Under the pieces are notes generated by a model that was given only the letters and a program-made list of their open reading frames with translations, did not search any database and was not told the origin of the DNA. The position numbers were made by a program, and so were the translations under genes. Source: Inmirania thermothiophila (GTDB taxonomy: Bacteria > Pseudomonadota > Gammaproteobacteria > DSM-100275). From it: a DNA stretch of 64,000 nucleotides. Shown here in pieces: positions 1-10,682 of the stretch (its first letter is position 1; the number at the start of each line of letters is the position of its first letter). The stretch spans positions 607,986 through 671,985 of the forward strand of contig NZ_RJVI01000002.1 in NCBI RefSeq assembly GCF_003751635.1, in the 5' to 3' direction.

Positions 1-74
1 GTCCGCGCCGCCGCCGTGGGCCATCTCCACCACACCGCGCCGCAGGTCCAGGGGTCGCCCGTAGTCGCTGCGCC

Positions 75-78
<4 letters not shown>
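1..78 (-). CDS. hypE: Hydrogenase maturation factor HypE (N-terminal fragment)
   Basis: Only the first 26 codons are inside the window; the gene continues beyond the left edge. The start reads MRRSDYGRPLDLRRGVVEMA and then HGGGG, the usual HypE N-terminus. HypE dehydrates the HypF-carbamoylated C-terminal cysteine to a thiocyanate that supplies the cyanide ligands of the [NiFe] site. The ATG overlaps the TGA that closes the hypD reading frame (ATGA), which indicates translational coupling and supports this start. It is the last visible gene of the leftward hupK-hypABFCDE operon. Recognition rests on a short stretch plus position after hypD. Confidence 0.85.
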
Positions 79-1807
<1,729 letters not shown>

Positions 1808-1811
<4 letters not shown>

Positions 1812-2038
1812 GCCACCCCTCCCGCCTCGCCCATCTCGGCGAAGAGGGCCAGGGTCCGCTCCGCCTCCTCGGGGTCCAGGCGCGAGAGGGCGTAGCCCAC
1901 GTGGACCACCACGTAGTCGCCCACCTCGATCCCCTCCACCAGGGCCACCGAGATGCGCCGCCGCACCCCGCCCATGTCCACCATCGCCTCCTCCCCGGGC
2001 AGCAGCTCCACCACCCGGGCCGGCACCGCTAGGCACAT
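1808..2038 (-). CDS. hypC: HypC/HupF family hydrogenase maturation chaperone
   Basis: This 76-residue protein begins [20 protein letters not shown], the signature of the HypC family. The conserved Cys2 forms a complex with HypD and later with the hydrogenase large-subunit precursor. The C-terminal part (GDYVVVHVGYALSRLD) is also typical. It overlaps the end of hypF by 10 nt and its stop overlaps the hypD start, in the canonical hypF-hypC-hypD-hypE order. A second paralogue (hybG, 10423-10677) lies in the structural operon; this copy, adjacent to hypD, is probably the general one. Confidence 0.96.
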
Positions 2039-4419
2039 GCGAATCCCCCCTCCGGGACCACCGGCCCCGGCTCCATCCCGCGCCGCAGGGCGTCGCGCAC
2101 GATCCACGCCTGCCCGAGGGCGAGCCCGCCGTCGCCCGCCGGCACCGCCCGCGCCTCCAGCACCGCAAGCCCCTGCGCCTCGAGCCGCGCGCGCAGCGCC
2201 GCGGCGAGCAGCGCGTTGGCCATGCAGCCGCCGCCGAGGGCCACCGTGCCGGCCCCCGCCTCGCGCGCCGCCGCCGCCGCCCACCGCGCCAGCGCCTCGG
2301 CCACGGTGGCGTGGAAGACCGCCGCCGCCTCCGCGTCCCGCGCCGGCCGCCCGGCGAGCCACTGGAGCAGCGGCAGCAGGTCGAGGCCCGCCGGGGTGGT
2401 GCGGAAGCCGTCCGGCAGCGGCGGCCGCGGCACCGCCCGCCGCGCCAGCGCCTCCAGCGCCATCGCCGCCTGCCCCTCGTAGCTGCTGTGAAGGCACAGC
2501 CCGAGCAGCGCCGCGGCGGCGTCGAAGAGCCGCCCGAGGCTGGTCGTCGGCGGGCAGCGCACGCCGCGCGCCAGCATCGCCGCCACCGCCTCCGCCGCCG
2601 GGCCCGGGAAGCGCCGCGCGATCTCGCCGCCGCGCCCGAGGCGATGCAGCACCGCCGCCGCCATCCGCCAGGGCTCGCGCGCGGCGGCGTCGCCCCCCGG
2701 CAGCGGCAGCGGCACGAGCGCCCCCAGCCTGCGCCAGCGCGCCCCATGCACCCACAGCAGCTCCCCACCCCAGGCCGCGCCGTCGGTGCCGAGCCCGACG
2801 CCGTCGGCGGCGATCCCCACCACCGGGCCCGCGGCACCGTGCTCGGCGCAGACGGCGCCCACGTGGGCGTGGTGGTGCTGCACCGCCCAGCAGCCGACCC
2901 CCAGCTCCGCCGCGAGCCGGCGGGCGAGGGCGGTGCTGGCGTAGTCCGGGTGCAGGTCGTGGACCACCGCCTCGGGCCGCACCGCGAGCACCCGCATCAG
3001 GTGCGTCGCCGCCTCGGCGAGGGCGAGGCGGGCGGCGCGGCTGTCGAGATCGCCCACGTGCTGGGCCGGGAAGGCCTCCTCGCCGCGGGTCAGGCAGGGC
3101 GCGTTTTTGAGGTGGGCGCCGAGGGCGAGCACCGAAGGGCCGCCGGCGCCGAGCGGGACCGGCTCCGGCGTCCACCCCCGCCCCCGCCGCAGCAGCCGCG
3201 CCCCGTCCGGCTCCGGCCGCAGCAGGCTGTCGTCGGCGCGCACGAGGATGACGCGGTCGTGGACGAGGAAGGCATCGGCGATGCCGGCGAGGCGCTCGCG
3301 GGCCTCCTCGTCGCCGATCACCAGCGGCTCGCCGCCCGGGTTGGCCGAGGTCATCACCAGCGCGAGCGGCAGCGGCCGCCCGAGCCACGCCGTCCCCTCG
3401 GGCCGCCCCGCGGCCTCGTGGAAGAGCAGATAGTGCACCGGGGTGTAGGGCAGCATCGCCCCGAGCCAGGCCACCCCCGGCGCGACACCGGCAAGCTCGG
3501 CGTCGCAGCCCGGGGCCTTGGGCAGGAGCACGATGGGCCGGCGCCGGTCCTCCAGCCAGCGCCGCCCCGCCGCGTCCACCTCCGCCCAGCGCGCGGCGGA
3601 TGCGGCGTTGAGCACCATCACCGCGAAGGGCCGCGCCGGGCGGCGCTTGCGCGCGCGAAGCCGCGCCACCGCGCCGGCATCGTCGGCGCGGCAGGCGAGG
3701 TGATAGCCGCCGAGGCCCTTGACCGCGACGATGGCGCCCGCCTCCAGCAGCGCCCAGGCCGCGGCCACGGGATCGCCGCCCGTCTCGCCCCCGTCCGCGC
3801 CCACCAGCCGCAGGCGGGGGCCGCAGCGGGGGCAGGCGTTGGGCTGGGCGTGGAAGCGGCGGTTGCCCGGATCGCGGTACTCGGCGGCGCAGTCCGGGCA
3901 CATGGGGAAGGCGGCCATGGAGGTCTGCGCCCGGTCGTAGGGGAGCGCCCCGGTGATGGTGAAGCGCGGCCCGCACTGGGTGCAGTTGATGAAGGGGTGG
4001 CGGTAGCGGCGGTCCGCGGGGTCGAAGAGCTCGGCCAGGCACCGGGGGCAGGTGGCGACGTCGGCCGGGATCCCGGTGCGCACCCGGCCCGGGCCGCTCG
4101 CCGCGATGACGAAGCCCTCGTGCCCCTCGGGCTGCGCCCGCCGGCGCTCCAGCGCCGCCACCGTGGCCAGGGACGGCGCCTCCGCCACCACCCGCGCGGC
4201 GAAGCGGTCGAGGGCCTCCCCCGCACCCTCGGCGTGGATCAGCACCCCGTCGCCGTCGTTGCGCACCCAGCCCGCGATGCCCAGCTCGCGCGCCAGGTGC
4301 CAGACGTGGGGCCGGAACCCGACCCCCTGGACGGATCCGCGCACGCGCAGCCGCTCCGCCCGCCGGGCGGGGGCGGCATCGGTCGCCGCGCTCAGCCCTG
4401 CAGCCGCCGCTCGATCCAC
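2029..4419 (-). CDS. hypF: Carbamoyltransferase HypF
   Basis: HypF transfers the carbamoyl group from carbamoyl phosphate to the C-terminal Cys of HypE, the first step of cyanide-ligand synthesis. Visible domains in order are: an N-terminal acylphosphatase-like domain ([16 protein letters not shown]); two zinc fingers (CPRC...NCTQCG and CPDC...ACPRCG); a YrdC-like domain ([14 protein letters not shown]); and a C-terminal Kae1-like domain with [11 protein letters not shown]. The length, about 796 residues, is slightly above the usual 750-780. The start is uncertain. I chose a GTG at 4419 inside the hypB end (about 28 nt overlap), because the only in-frame alternatives are a CTG at the hypB stop or a GTG that truncates the acylphosphatase strand. 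Confidence 0.95.
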   Translation of the reverse strand: MDRAAAAGLSAATDAAPARRAERLRVRGSVQGVGFRPHVWHLARELGIAGWVRNDGDGVLIHAEGAGEALDRFAARVVAEAPSLATVAALERRRAQPEGHEGFVIAASGPGRVRTGIPADVATCPRCLAELFDPADRRYRHPFINCTQCGPRFTITGALPYDRAQTSMAAFPMCPDCAAEYRDPGNRRFHAQPNACPRCGPRLRLVGADGGETGGDPVAAAWALLEAGAIVAVKGLGGYHLACRADDAGAVARLRARKRRPARPFAVMVLNAASAARWAEVDAAGRRWLEDRRRPIVLLPKAPGCDAELAGVAPGVAWLGAMLPYTPVHYLLFHEAAGRPEGTAWLGRPLPLALVMTSANPGGEPLVIGDEEARERLAGIADAFLVHDRVILVRADDSLLRPEPDGARLLRRGRGWTPEPVPLGAGGPSVLALGAHLKNAPCLTRGEEAFPAQHVGDLDSRAARLALAEAATHLMRVLAVRPEAVVHDLHPDYASTALARRLAAELGVGCWAVQHHHAHVGAVCAEHGAAGPVVGIAADGVGLGTDGAAWGGELLWVHGARWRRLGALVPLPLPGGDAAAREPWRMAAAVLHRLGRGGEIARRFPGPAAEAVAAMLARGVRCPPTTSLGRLFDAAAALLGLCLHSSYEGQAAMALEALARRAVPRPPLPDGFRTTPAGLDLLPLLQWLAGRPARDAEAAAVFHATVAEALARWAAAAAREAGAGTVALGGGCMANALLAAALRARLEAQGLAVLEARAVPAGDGGLALGQAWIVRDALRRGMEPGPVVPEGGFACA

Positions 4420-5171
4420 GCGATCCAGGCCTCCATCCCCTCGCCGGTGCGCGCCGACAGCCGCAGGACCTCGATGCCGGGATTGACGCGGCGGGCGTGG
4501 TCCACGGCGCGCTCGACGTCGAAGTCCACGTGCGGCGCGAGATCCACCTTGCCCACCAGCATGAGCCGGGCGGCGGCGAACATGTCCGGGTACTTGAGCG
4601 GCTTGTCCTCGCCCTCGGTCACCGACAGGATCACCACCTTCGCCGCCTCGCCGAGGTCGAAGGCCGCCGGGCACACGAGGTTGCCCACGTTCTCGATGAA
4701 GAGGACGCCGCCGCGCGCGAGCGGCAGCCGCGCCATGGCGTGCCCCACCATGTGGGCGTCGAGATGGCAGCCCTTGCCGGTGTTGACCTGCACCGCGGGG
4801 ACGCCGGTGGCGCGGATGCGGTCGGCGTCGGCGCTGGTCTCCTGGTCGCCCTCGATCACCGCCGCCGGCACCCGCCCCGCCAGCCGCCGCAGCGTCTCCA
4901 CCAGCAGCGTGGTCTTGCCCGCCCCCGGGCTCGACACGAGGTTCAGCGCGAGCACCCCCAGCTGCGCGAGCCGCCGCCGGTTGGCCTCGGCGTAGGCGTC
5001 GTTCTTGGCCAGCAGGTCCTGCTCGATGCGCAGCATGCGCGCCGGATCCAGCCCCGGGGCGTGGGCATGCGCCGGCCCGTGGCCGTGCCCGGGTCCGTGG
5101 TGGTGGTCATGCCCGTGGGCCTCGCCCTCGATCCGCACCTCGCCCTCGCCGCAGCCGCAGACGCCGCACAT
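4392..5171 (-). CDS. hypB: Nickel-binding GTPase HypB
   Basis: HypB delivers nickel to the hydrogenase large subunit with HypA. The 259-residue protein opens with [10 protein letters not shown], carrying the high-affinity CxxC site. A His-rich nickel-storage stretch follows at residues about 19-42 ([19 protein letters not shown]). The GTPase domain has the P-loop [11 protein letters not shown], the metal-site motif [13 protein letters not shown] and VGKVDL as the guanine-binding region. The ATG lies just after the hypA stop. The His-rich arm suggests nickel buffering, consistent with a nickel transporter gene in the neighbouring hyb operon. Confidence 0.97.
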   Translation of the reverse strand: MCGVCGCGEGEVRIEGEAHGHDHHHGPGHGHGPAHAHAPGLDPARMLRIEQDLLAKNDAYAEANRRRLAQLGVLALNLVSSPGAGKTTLLVETLRRLAGRVPAAVIEGDQETSADADRIRATGVPAVQVNTGKGCHLDAHMVGHAMARLPLARGGVLFIENVGNLVCPAAFDLGEAAKVVILSVTEGEDKPLKYPDMFAAARLMLVGKVDLAPHVDFDVERAVDHARRVNPGIEVLRLSARTGEGMEAWIAWIERRLQG

Positions 5172-5172
5172 C

Positions 5173-5514
5173 TCAGTCCACCTCCAGGTCCAGCACCCGC
5201 ATCGCATCGCCCCCGCGCACGCCGAGGCCGTAGCCGCCGCAGCGCGGGCAGGGATCGTAGCGGTGCGCAATCTCCACCTCCGCCTCGCAGGCCATGCACC
5301 AGGCCCGCCCCGGCGGCTCCAGGATCTCCAGCGCCGCGCCCTCGGCGACGCTGCCCCGGGTCACCACGTCGAAGCCGAAGCGCAGCGCCTCCACCTCGAC
5401 CCCGGCGAGCCGCCCCACCTCCAGCCGCACCCGTCGCACGCGGCGGAAGCCGTGCCGGCGCTGCTGCTCCTCGATGAGCTGCAGCAGGCTCTCGCACAGC
5501 GCCATCTCATGCAT
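5173..5514 (-). CDS. hypA: Nickel metallochaperone HypA
   Basis: This 113-residue HypA begins [10 protein letters not shown]; the N-terminal MHE supplies the nickel ligands (His2 and Glu3). The zinc-binding domain is at residues about 73-95 (CMAC ... CPRCGG, four cysteines). It inserts nickel together with HypB. The start overlaps the hupK end by 8 nt. The canonical hypA-hypB order follows. Confidence 0.96.
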   Translation of the reverse strand: MHEMALCESLLQLIEEQQRRHGFRRVRRVRLEVGRLAGVEVEALRFGFDVVTRGSVAEGAALEILEPPGRAWCMACEAEVEIAHRYDPCPRCGGYGLGVRGGDAMRVLDLEVD

Positions 5515-6454
5515 CGGCCTGCTCCATCCGCCACGGGACGCAGGGGTCCACCGCCGCCACCAGCCGCCCCGCCGCCGCCGGCCCGAGACGGGCCAGCGCC
5601 GCCGCCACCGCACCCCGCGGATGCAGGTTGCCCTCGGTGGGGGCGACGATGCGGTAGCGGCGGATGCGCCCGCCCGCAAGCGCCACCTCATGCACCAGCA
5701 GCCCCCGCGCCGTCTCCACGAGGGCCACGCCCCGCCCCGGTCCGAGCCGCCAGCTCGCCACCGCCTGCGGCCACGGCCCCTCCACCGCGAGGCGGGCGAG
5801 CTCCACCGCCTGCGCCAGCACCCGCGCCGCCACCCCGCCACCCGCCGCAAGCAGGCGTCGCCGCACCCCCGCCGCGGCGCGCTGCCGGGCCAGGGGCCCG
5901 CTCTGGGCGGGCACCGCGCCGCCGAGCCGCCGCTCGGCCTCGGCGCGCCCGAACCGCGGCCAGGCGGCCTCCGCCGCCGGCGGCGCCGCCTCCGCCTCCA
6001 GCGCCTCGCCCAGCGCCGCGAGGGGTCCATGCGCCGGCCATTCGCCGGTCCGCCGGACCGCCTCCAGCACCAGCGGTCCGCGCAGCCGCCCGGCCACGGC
6101 CCCCGCATCGGCCGCCTCCAGCACCGCCCGCGCCAGCGCCGCCTCCGGGGCGAGACCGAGCCTGCGCGGCCATGCCGCAAGCAGCGACAGCGCGAGCGCC
6201 CGCAGCCACTCCAGATGCTGCCGCGGGGAGGCCGGCCGCACCGCCCACGGCGCCCCCGCCGCGGCATCGCAGGCCGCGGCGAGCGCCACCCCCTGGCCCG
6301 CGCCGCAGACCGCGAAGAGCCGCTCCACCCGCGCCCGCGCCGCCTCCGGGGCGAGCCCCGCGAGCCCCCGCCCGCCGCCCAAGGGCGGGCAGTAGACGAC
6401 GGGCTCCCTCGCCCCCGGCCGCACCACCAGCTCGCCTGCCGCCGGACCCGGCAC
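5507..6454 (-). CDS. hupK: HupK-like hydrogenase assembly protein (degenerate large-subunit homologue)
   Basis: The C-terminal half resembles a [NiFe]-hydrogenase large subunit: LVHEVALAGGRIRRYRIVAP, TEGNLHPRG and a final VDPCVPW. The metal-binding CxxC pairs are lost, however: the L1-like site reads CGAGQGVALAAACDA and the C-terminal site keeps one Cys. This is the pattern of HupK, thought to act as a scaffold during large-subunit cofactor assembly in proteobacterial hup/hyp clusters. The GTG start at 6454 follows a strong GGGGAGGGG ribosome site, giving 315 residues. It is the first gene of the maturation operon, overlapping hypA. A sigma-54-like promoter lies 35-50 nt upstream. Symbol by family resemblance. 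Confidence 0.75.
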   Translation of the reverse strand: MPGPAAGELVVRPGAREPVVYCPPLGGGRGLAGLAPEAARARVERLFAVCGAGQGVALAAACDAAAGAPWAVRPASPRQHLEWLRALALSLLAAWPRRLGLAPEAALARAVLEAADAGAVAGRLRGPLVLEAVRRTGEWPAHGPLAALGEALEAEAAPPAAEAAWPRFGRAEAERRLGGAVPAQSGPLARQRAAAGVRRRLLAAGGGVAARVLAQAVELARLAVEGPWPQAVASWRLGPGRGVALVETARGLLVHEVALAGGRIRRYRIVAPTEGNLHPRGAVAAALARLGPAAAGRLVAAVDPCVPWRMEQADA

Positions 6455-6488
6455 CGTCCCCTCCCCTGCACGACCGGCATCCCCGGGA

Positions 6489-6504
6489 TTCAAGAACGGT
6501 GCCA
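6489..6504 (-). promoter_or_regulatory. Candidate sigma-54 promoter of the hupK-hypABFCDE operon
   Basis: On the minus strand the sequence reads TGGCACC-GTTC-TTGAA, close to the -24/-12 consensus TGGCACG-N4-TTGCW with exact 4-nt spacing. The GG of -24 is intact; the C of the -12 GC is replaced by A. A start site about 12 nt downstream would lie just before the hupK ribosome site. The resemblance to the element before hybO (16277-16293) supports it. Confidence 0.45.
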
Positions 6505-6642
6505 CCCCCTGGACAGCCGCTGACCACCTGATGAAACAGCCCTTTCCACCTCGTCCCCGGCGGCAGACTGGATAGCATGCTTCCACCCGGCATGGCAATC
6601 TGAAAAACGCTCTTCCGCTCGCCGTCCAGCCGGGGCCGCGGT

Positions 6643-6671
6643 TTGCCGCCGCCCCCGCGGCGCGCTAGATT
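6643..6671 (+). promoter_or_regulatory. Possible sigma-70 promoter of hupUV
   Basis: TTGCCG (6643-6648) and TAGATT (6666-6671) are separated by 17 bp and lie 37 bp upstream of the hupU ATG. Both hexamers are partial matches. There is no good sigma-54 element on this strand, which fits low constitutive expression of an H2 sensor, but the call is weak. Confidence 0.3.
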
Positions 6672-6707
6672 CGCCCCAACCCCACGGTGGAGAGGCCCTG
6701 CGCACCC

Positions 6708-7754
6708 ATGACGTCGGCCCCGCTGCGCATGCTCTGGATCCAGTCGGGCGGGTGCGGCGGCTGCACCCTATCGCTGCTCTGCGCCGAACGCCCCGACCTG
6801 GAGCGCGCGCTGGCGCTGCACGGGATCGAGGTCCTCTGGCACCCGGCCCTGAGCGAGGCCACGGGCAGCGAGGCCGCAGCCCTCCTGGACGGGGCGGCGC
6901 GCGGCGAGACCGTGGTGGATATCCTCTGCGTGGAGGGCGCGGTCCTGCGCGGGCCCCACGGCAGCGGCCTCTTCCACCGCCTCGGCGGCGTTCCCGCCCG
7001 CCAGCGCATCGAGCGCATCGCGCGCCGGGCGCGCCACGTGGTGGCGGTGGGCACCTGCGCCGCCTTCGGCGGCATCAGCGCCGCCGGGGCCAACGAGCTG
7101 GAGGCCTGCGGGCTGCAGTACGAGCGGGAGGAGCCCGGGGGACTCCTGGGGGCGGGCTTCCGCTCGCGCGCGGGGCTGCCCGTGATCAACGTCGCCGGTT
7201 GCCCGACCCATCCGGGCTGGGTCCTGACCACGCTGGCGCTCATCGCCCGCGGCGAGCTGGGCGCGGGGGATCTGGACGAGCTCGGCCGCCCGCGCTTCTA
7301 CGCCGCCCGCCTCGCCCACCACGGCTGCGACCGCAACGAGTTCTACGAGTTCAAGGCCAGCGCCGAGCGGCCCGGCCAGGGCGGCTGCCTCATGGAGCAT
7401 CTGGGCTGCAAGGGCACCCAGGCCCACGCCGACTGCAACCTCCGGCTGTGGAACGGCGAGGGCTCCTGCACCCGCGGCGGCTACGCCTGCATCCGCTGCA
7501 CCGAGCCGGACTTCGCCGACCCCGGCCACGGCTTCCTCTCGACCCCCAAGATCGCCGGGATCCCGGTGGGCCTGCCGCTGGACATGCCCAAGGCCTGGTT
7601 CGTCGCCCTCGCCTCCCTCGCCAAGGCCGCCACCCCCGAGCGGATCCGCGTCAACGCCCACGCCGACCGCGTCCTGGTGGCGCCGCGGACGCGGCCGCGC
7701 GCGGCCCCGGACGGGTCCGCGGCGAAGGCGCCGGGCGGGAGGCGGCGCCGGTGA
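6708..7754 (+). CDS. hupU: Regulatory (H2-sensing) [NiFe]-hydrogenase small subunit HupU/HoxB
   Basis: The small subunit carries the iron-sulfur relay of a hydrogen sensor. LWIQSGGCGGCTLSLLCA near the N-terminus is the proximal-cluster Cys pair in the form typical of HupU/HoxB. VGTCAAFGG, NVAGCPTHPGW, CNLRLWNGEGSC and CIRCTEPDF supply the remaining cluster ligands. It has no Tat signal peptide and no C-terminal membrane anchor, unlike HybO further right, so it is cytoplasmic. The ATG at 6708 gives 348 residues; a GTG 21 nt upstream is an alternative. Its stop overlaps the hupV GTG. It probably signals H2 through a HoxJ-type histidine kinase to a HoxA-type activator, neither of which is in this window. 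Confidence 0.9.
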   Translation: MTSAPLRMLWIQSGGCGGCTLSLLCAERPDLERALALHGIEVLWHPALSEATGSEAAALLDGAARGETVVDILCVEGAVLRGPHGSGLFHRLGGVPARQRIERIARRARHVVAVGTCAAFGGISAAGANELEACGLQYEREEPGGLLGAGFRSRAGLPVINVAGCPTHPGWVLTTLALIARGELGAGDLDELGRPRFYAARLAHHGCDRNEFYEFKASAERPGQGGCLMEHLGCKGTQAHADCNLRLWNGEGSCTRGGYACIRCTEPDFADPGHGFLSTPKIAGIPVGLPLDMPKAWFVALASLAKAATPERIRVNAHADRVLVAPRTRPRAAPDGSAAKAPGGRRRR

Positions 7755-9199
7755 CGCGGCTCATCGTCGGCCCCTTCAACCGCGTCGAGGGCGATCTCGA
7801 GGTGCGCCTCGAGGTGGCCGAGGGCGTCGTGCGCAGCGCCCGCGTCAGCTCCCCCCTCTACCGCGGCTTCGAGCGCATCCTGCTCGGGCGCGAGCCCCTC
7901 GACGCGCTGGCCATCACCCCCCGCGTCTGCGGCATCTGCTCGGTGGCCCAGTCCATGGCCGCGGTCACCGCGCTGCAGGCGCTGGCCGGCATCGAGCCCC
8001 CGCCCAACGGCCTGCACGCCGCCAACCTGGTGCTGGCGGCGGAGAACCTCGCCGACCACCTCACCCACTTCTACCTCTTCTTCATGCCGGACCTGGCGCG
8101 GCCGGTCTACCGCGACCGCCCGTGGCACGGGTCCGTGGCCGCGCGCTTCCGCGCCGCCGGCGGCAGCGCCCGCCCGCCGATGCTGGCGGCGCGGGCACGG
8201 CTCCTGCACGTGGTGGGGCTGCTCGCCGGGCGCTGGCCCCACACCCTGGCCTTCCAGCCCGGCGGCAGCACGCGCGCCGTCGGCGCCGCGGAGCGCCTGC
8301 GCCTGCTGGAGATCCTCGCCGAGGTGCGCGCCTTCCTGGAGGCGGAGCTCTTCGGCGCGCCCCTGGAGGCGGTGGAGGCCCTCGACGGCGTCGCCGCCCT
8401 GCGCGCCCGGCTCGCGGCCGAGGGACCCGAGCGCTGCGACCTGCTGCGCCTGCTCGCCGCCGCGGAGGACCTCGGCCTCGACGGGCTCGGCCGCATCCGT
8501 CTGCCGCTCATGAGCTACGGCGCCTACCCCGGGACCGACGGCCCCCTCTTTCCCGCAGGTCTCCTGCGGGACGGCCGCCCCGAGGCCCTCGATCCCGACG
8601 CCATCACCGAGGATCACAGCCACGCCTGGCTGCGCCGCGGCGCCGCCCCGCTCCCGCCGGCGGAGGGGACCACCGAGCCCGACCCCGAGGCCCCCGGGGG
8701 CTACACCTGGTGCAAGGCGCCGCGGCTTGCGGGGAGCCCGGTGGAGGTGGGCGCGATCGCCCGCCAGGCCCTCGCCGGGCACCCCCTGGCGCTGGACCTG
8801 GTGCGCGAGGGGACCCACGTCCTCGCGCGGGTGCTGGGACGGCTCCTGGAGTGCGCCCGCCTGGTGCCGGCCATGGAGCGCTGGGCCCAGGCGCTGGAGC
8901 CCGAGGCACCCTTCATCGCGCCGGCCCCGTCCGTGCCGGACGGGCGCGCCGCAGGCCTGGTGGAGGCCGCCCGCGGCGGTCTCGGGCACTGGATCGAGGT
9001 CGCGGGCGGACGGATCCGGAACTACCAGATCGTGGCCCCCACCACCTGGAACTTCTCGCCGCGGGACGCCGCCGGGGTGCCGGGCCCGCTGGAGCAGGCC
9101 CTGGTCGGCGCCCCGGTGCGGCCCGGCGAGACCGACCCCGTGGCGGTGCAGCACGTGGTCCGCTCCTTCGACCCCTGCATGGTCTGCACCGTGCACTGA
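7751..9199 (+). CDS. hupV: Regulatory (H2-sensing) [NiFe]-hydrogenase large subunit HupV/HoxC
   Basis: This is a large subunit with the [NiFe] site: RVCGICSVAQ (C60, C63) and C-terminal DPCMVCTVH (C476, C479, H482). Two features mark it as a regulatory hydrogenase. A glutamine (Q67) replaces the His after the first CxxC, and the protein ends exactly at the His of the last motif, so there is no C-terminal peptide for a maturation protease. GTG start overlapping the hupU TGA (GTGA); 482 residues. It converges with the hyb operon, 11 bp separating the two stops. Confidence 0.92.
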   Translation: MTRLIVGPFNRVEGDLEVRLEVAEGVVRSARVSSPLYRGFERILLGREPLDALAITPRVCGICSVAQSMAAVTALQALAGIEPPPNGLHAANLVLAAENLADHLTHFYLFFMPDLARPVYRDRPWHGSVAARFRAAGGSARPPMLAARARLLHVVGLLAGRWPHTLAFQPGGSTRAVGAAERLRLLEILAEVRAFLEAELFGAPLEAVEALDGVAALRARLAAEGPERCDLLRLLAAAEDLGLDGLGRIRLPLMSYGAYPGTDGPLFPAGLLRDGRPEALDPDAITEDHSHAWLRRGAAPLPPAEGTTEPDPEAPGGYTWCKAPRLAGSPVEVGAIARQALAGHPLALDLVREGTHVLARVLGRLLECARLVPAMERWAQALEPEAPFIAPAPSVPDGRAAGLVEAARGGLGHWIEVAGGRIRNYQIVAPTTWNFSPRDAAGVPGPLEQALVGAPVRPGETDPVAVQHVVRSFDPCMVCTVH

Positions 9200-9210
9200 G
9201 GGGCCGCCGC

Positions 9211-9936
9211 TCAGGGCAGCAGCGCACCCCCCGCGACCCCCAGTTCCCAGACCATGCGGGCACCCAGCCCGAGGGTGAGGAGCCCGATGGCGGCCTGCAC
9301 GCCGTTGTGGGCCCAGGTGAGGGCGCGGGCCGACCAGGCCAGCGGCACGCTCATGGCCGCCGAGAGCAGGCCCATGCCGAGGATGGAGCCGAGGCCGAAG
9401 ACGGCCACGTAGAGGAGCCCGAGGGCGGTGCCGCCCACCGCCCCGGCGGCGAGCACCAGGAGCGCCGCCGAGCCCGCCATGCCGTGCATCATCCCCACCG
9501 CCAGGGCCCGCAGCGGCAGCCCCGCGGGGTGGCGGTGGACGTGGCGCGCGGGGTCGTGGGGCCCTGCCTCGCCGCGGTGGGCGTGGGCGTGCAGGTGCAC
9601 CCGCCCGTCCTCGTGGGCGTGGGCGTGGAAATGGACGCGCTCGCGCACGAGCCGGCGCAGGACGTCGAGGCCGAGGAGCACGAGCATGACCCCCACGGCG
9701 AGCTCCAGACGCTGCGCCGTCTCCTCGGTGAGCGTCGCCCCGCCCGCCAGGACCGCCACCGCCACCGCGAACAGGGTCAGCGTGTGGCCGACCCCCCACA
9801 GTACGCCCTTCCACACCGTCTCGCGCCGGCTGGCGCTGCCCGTGGCGAGCGAGGCGACGGCGGCGACGTGGTCGGCCTCCACGGCGTGGCGCATGCCGAC
9901 GAGAAAGCCGAGGGCGAGGACGTGGACGAGGCTCAC
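9211..9936 (-). CDS. Nickel/cobalt transporter-like membrane protein (NicO/UreH type)
   Basis: A 241-residue polytopic protein. The first helix carries GMRHAVEADHVAAVA, close to the HX4DH nickel-recognition motif of NiCoT/NicO transporters. A central His-rich loop at about residues 100-137 (HFHAHAHEDGRVHLHAHAH) would bind metal, and a second motif, GMMHGMAGSAALL, resembles the UreH/NicO family. It is the last gene of the hyb operon, with its GTG overlapping the hybE stop, so its likely job is nickel supply for the hydrogenases. Cobalt or another divalent metal is not excluded. Confidence 0.75.
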   Translation of the reverse strand: MSLVHVLALGFLVGMRHAVEADHVAAVASLATGSASRRETVWKGVLWGVGHTLTLFAVAVAVLAGGATLTEETAQRLELAVGVMLVLLGLDVLRRLVRERVHFHAHAHEDGRVHLHAHAHRGEAGPHDPARHVHRHPAGLPLRALAVGMMHGMAGSAALLVLAAGAVGGTALGLLYVAVFGLGSILGMGLLSAAMSVPLAWSARALTWAHNGVQAAIGLLTLGLGARMVWELGVAGGALLP

Positions 9937-10442
9937 GCGCCGGCCTCCGCCCGGCGCGCGCAGCGCCCGAGCCCGAGGAGGCCGCGGCGCCCGGGATCCG
10001 GCGCCGGCGCCTCCTGCGCCCCCTCGGGCGCGCGCAGCAGCAGCTCCATCACCTCCGCCGCCGTGCGCTCGGCGGTCTCCGCGTCCGGGAAGCAGTGCAC
10101 GGGCGAGGCCAGGGAGCAGAAGAGGTAGCGCCCCACCTCCTCCACCTCGCCCGCGGTGAAGCGGTACGCCCCGGAGGGGAAGCGCAGGGTCACCCGTTCC
10201 CCCGTCGCCGCCTCGGGCAGGGGACGGGTGCCGTCCGAGAGGACCATGAGATTCATGAACCAGGGCGTCACCAGGACCCCCACCCAGCGCCCCGCATCGG
10301 CGAGACGGCGAAAGCCCACCGCCCTGACCCGCAGGGCCGGGTTCACCAGCGGCAGACCCTGCATGGACTCGCGGTGGATGCGCTCGAAGACCCGCTCCAG
10401 CAGCGGCCCGGGCCCACCGACGCTACCAGCCGACGGCTCCAT
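9933..10442 (-). CDS. hybE: [NiFe]-hydrogenase assembly chaperone HybE/HupJ
   Basis: The sequence NPALRVRAVGF followed by WVGVLVTPWFMNLMVL is diagnostic of the HybE/HupJ/HoxT family. These chaperones guard the small-subunit precursor and coordinate its export by the Tat pathway. The ATG at 10442 gives 169 residues; the longer open frame upstream only overlaps hybG. Its position after hybG and before the nickel transporter fits an assembly module for the HybO/HybC enzyme. Confidence 0.88.
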   Translation of the reverse strand: MEPSAGSVGGPGPLLERVFERIHRESMQGLPLVNPALRVRAVGFRRLADAGRWVGVLVTPWFMNLMVLSDGTRPLPEAATGERVTLRFPSGAYRFTAGEVEEVGRYLFCSLASPVHCFPDAETAERTAAEVMELLLRAPEGAQEAPAPDPGRRGLLGLGRCARRAEAGA

Positions 10443-10677
10443 CCGGTGCCTCCCCGCCCTCCCCGAGGAGGGCCTCGATCTCCGCCAGGGCCTCACGGGC
10501 CCGCTTCGGCTCCACCTTCTCGTAGGCGAAGCCCCCCGCCTGCACCAGCACATAGTCGCCCGGCACCACCGGCGCGTCGAGCAGCAGCAGGCTCACCTCG
10601 CGCCGCCGGCCGAAGGCCTCCACCACCGCGGTGCCCTCCCCGACGGCCACCACCTGCGACGGCACGGCGAGGCACAT
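10423..10677 (-). CDS. hybG: HypC-family chaperone HybG/HupF
   Basis: This 84-residue protein begins MCLAVPSQVVAVGEGTAVVE and contains PGDYVLVQAGGFAYEKV, the HypC-family fold with the essential Cys2. Being encoded between the HybD-type protease and HybE, it is probably the copy dedicated to the HybC precursor (HybG in E. coli, HupF in rhizobia). It overlaps hybE by 20 nt. Confidence 0.9.
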   Translation of the reverse strand: MCLAVPSQVVAVGEGTAVVEAFGRRREVSLLLLDAPVVPGDYVLVQAGGFAYEKVEPKRAREALAEIEALLGEGGEAPDGAVGW

Positions 10678-10682
10678 GGCGC

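Noticed and set aside
6708-9199. HupUV as the energy-yielding uptake hydrogenase
   Set aside because: No Tat signal, no membrane anchor, Gln in place of the L1 His and no C-terminal peptide; these are sensor traits.
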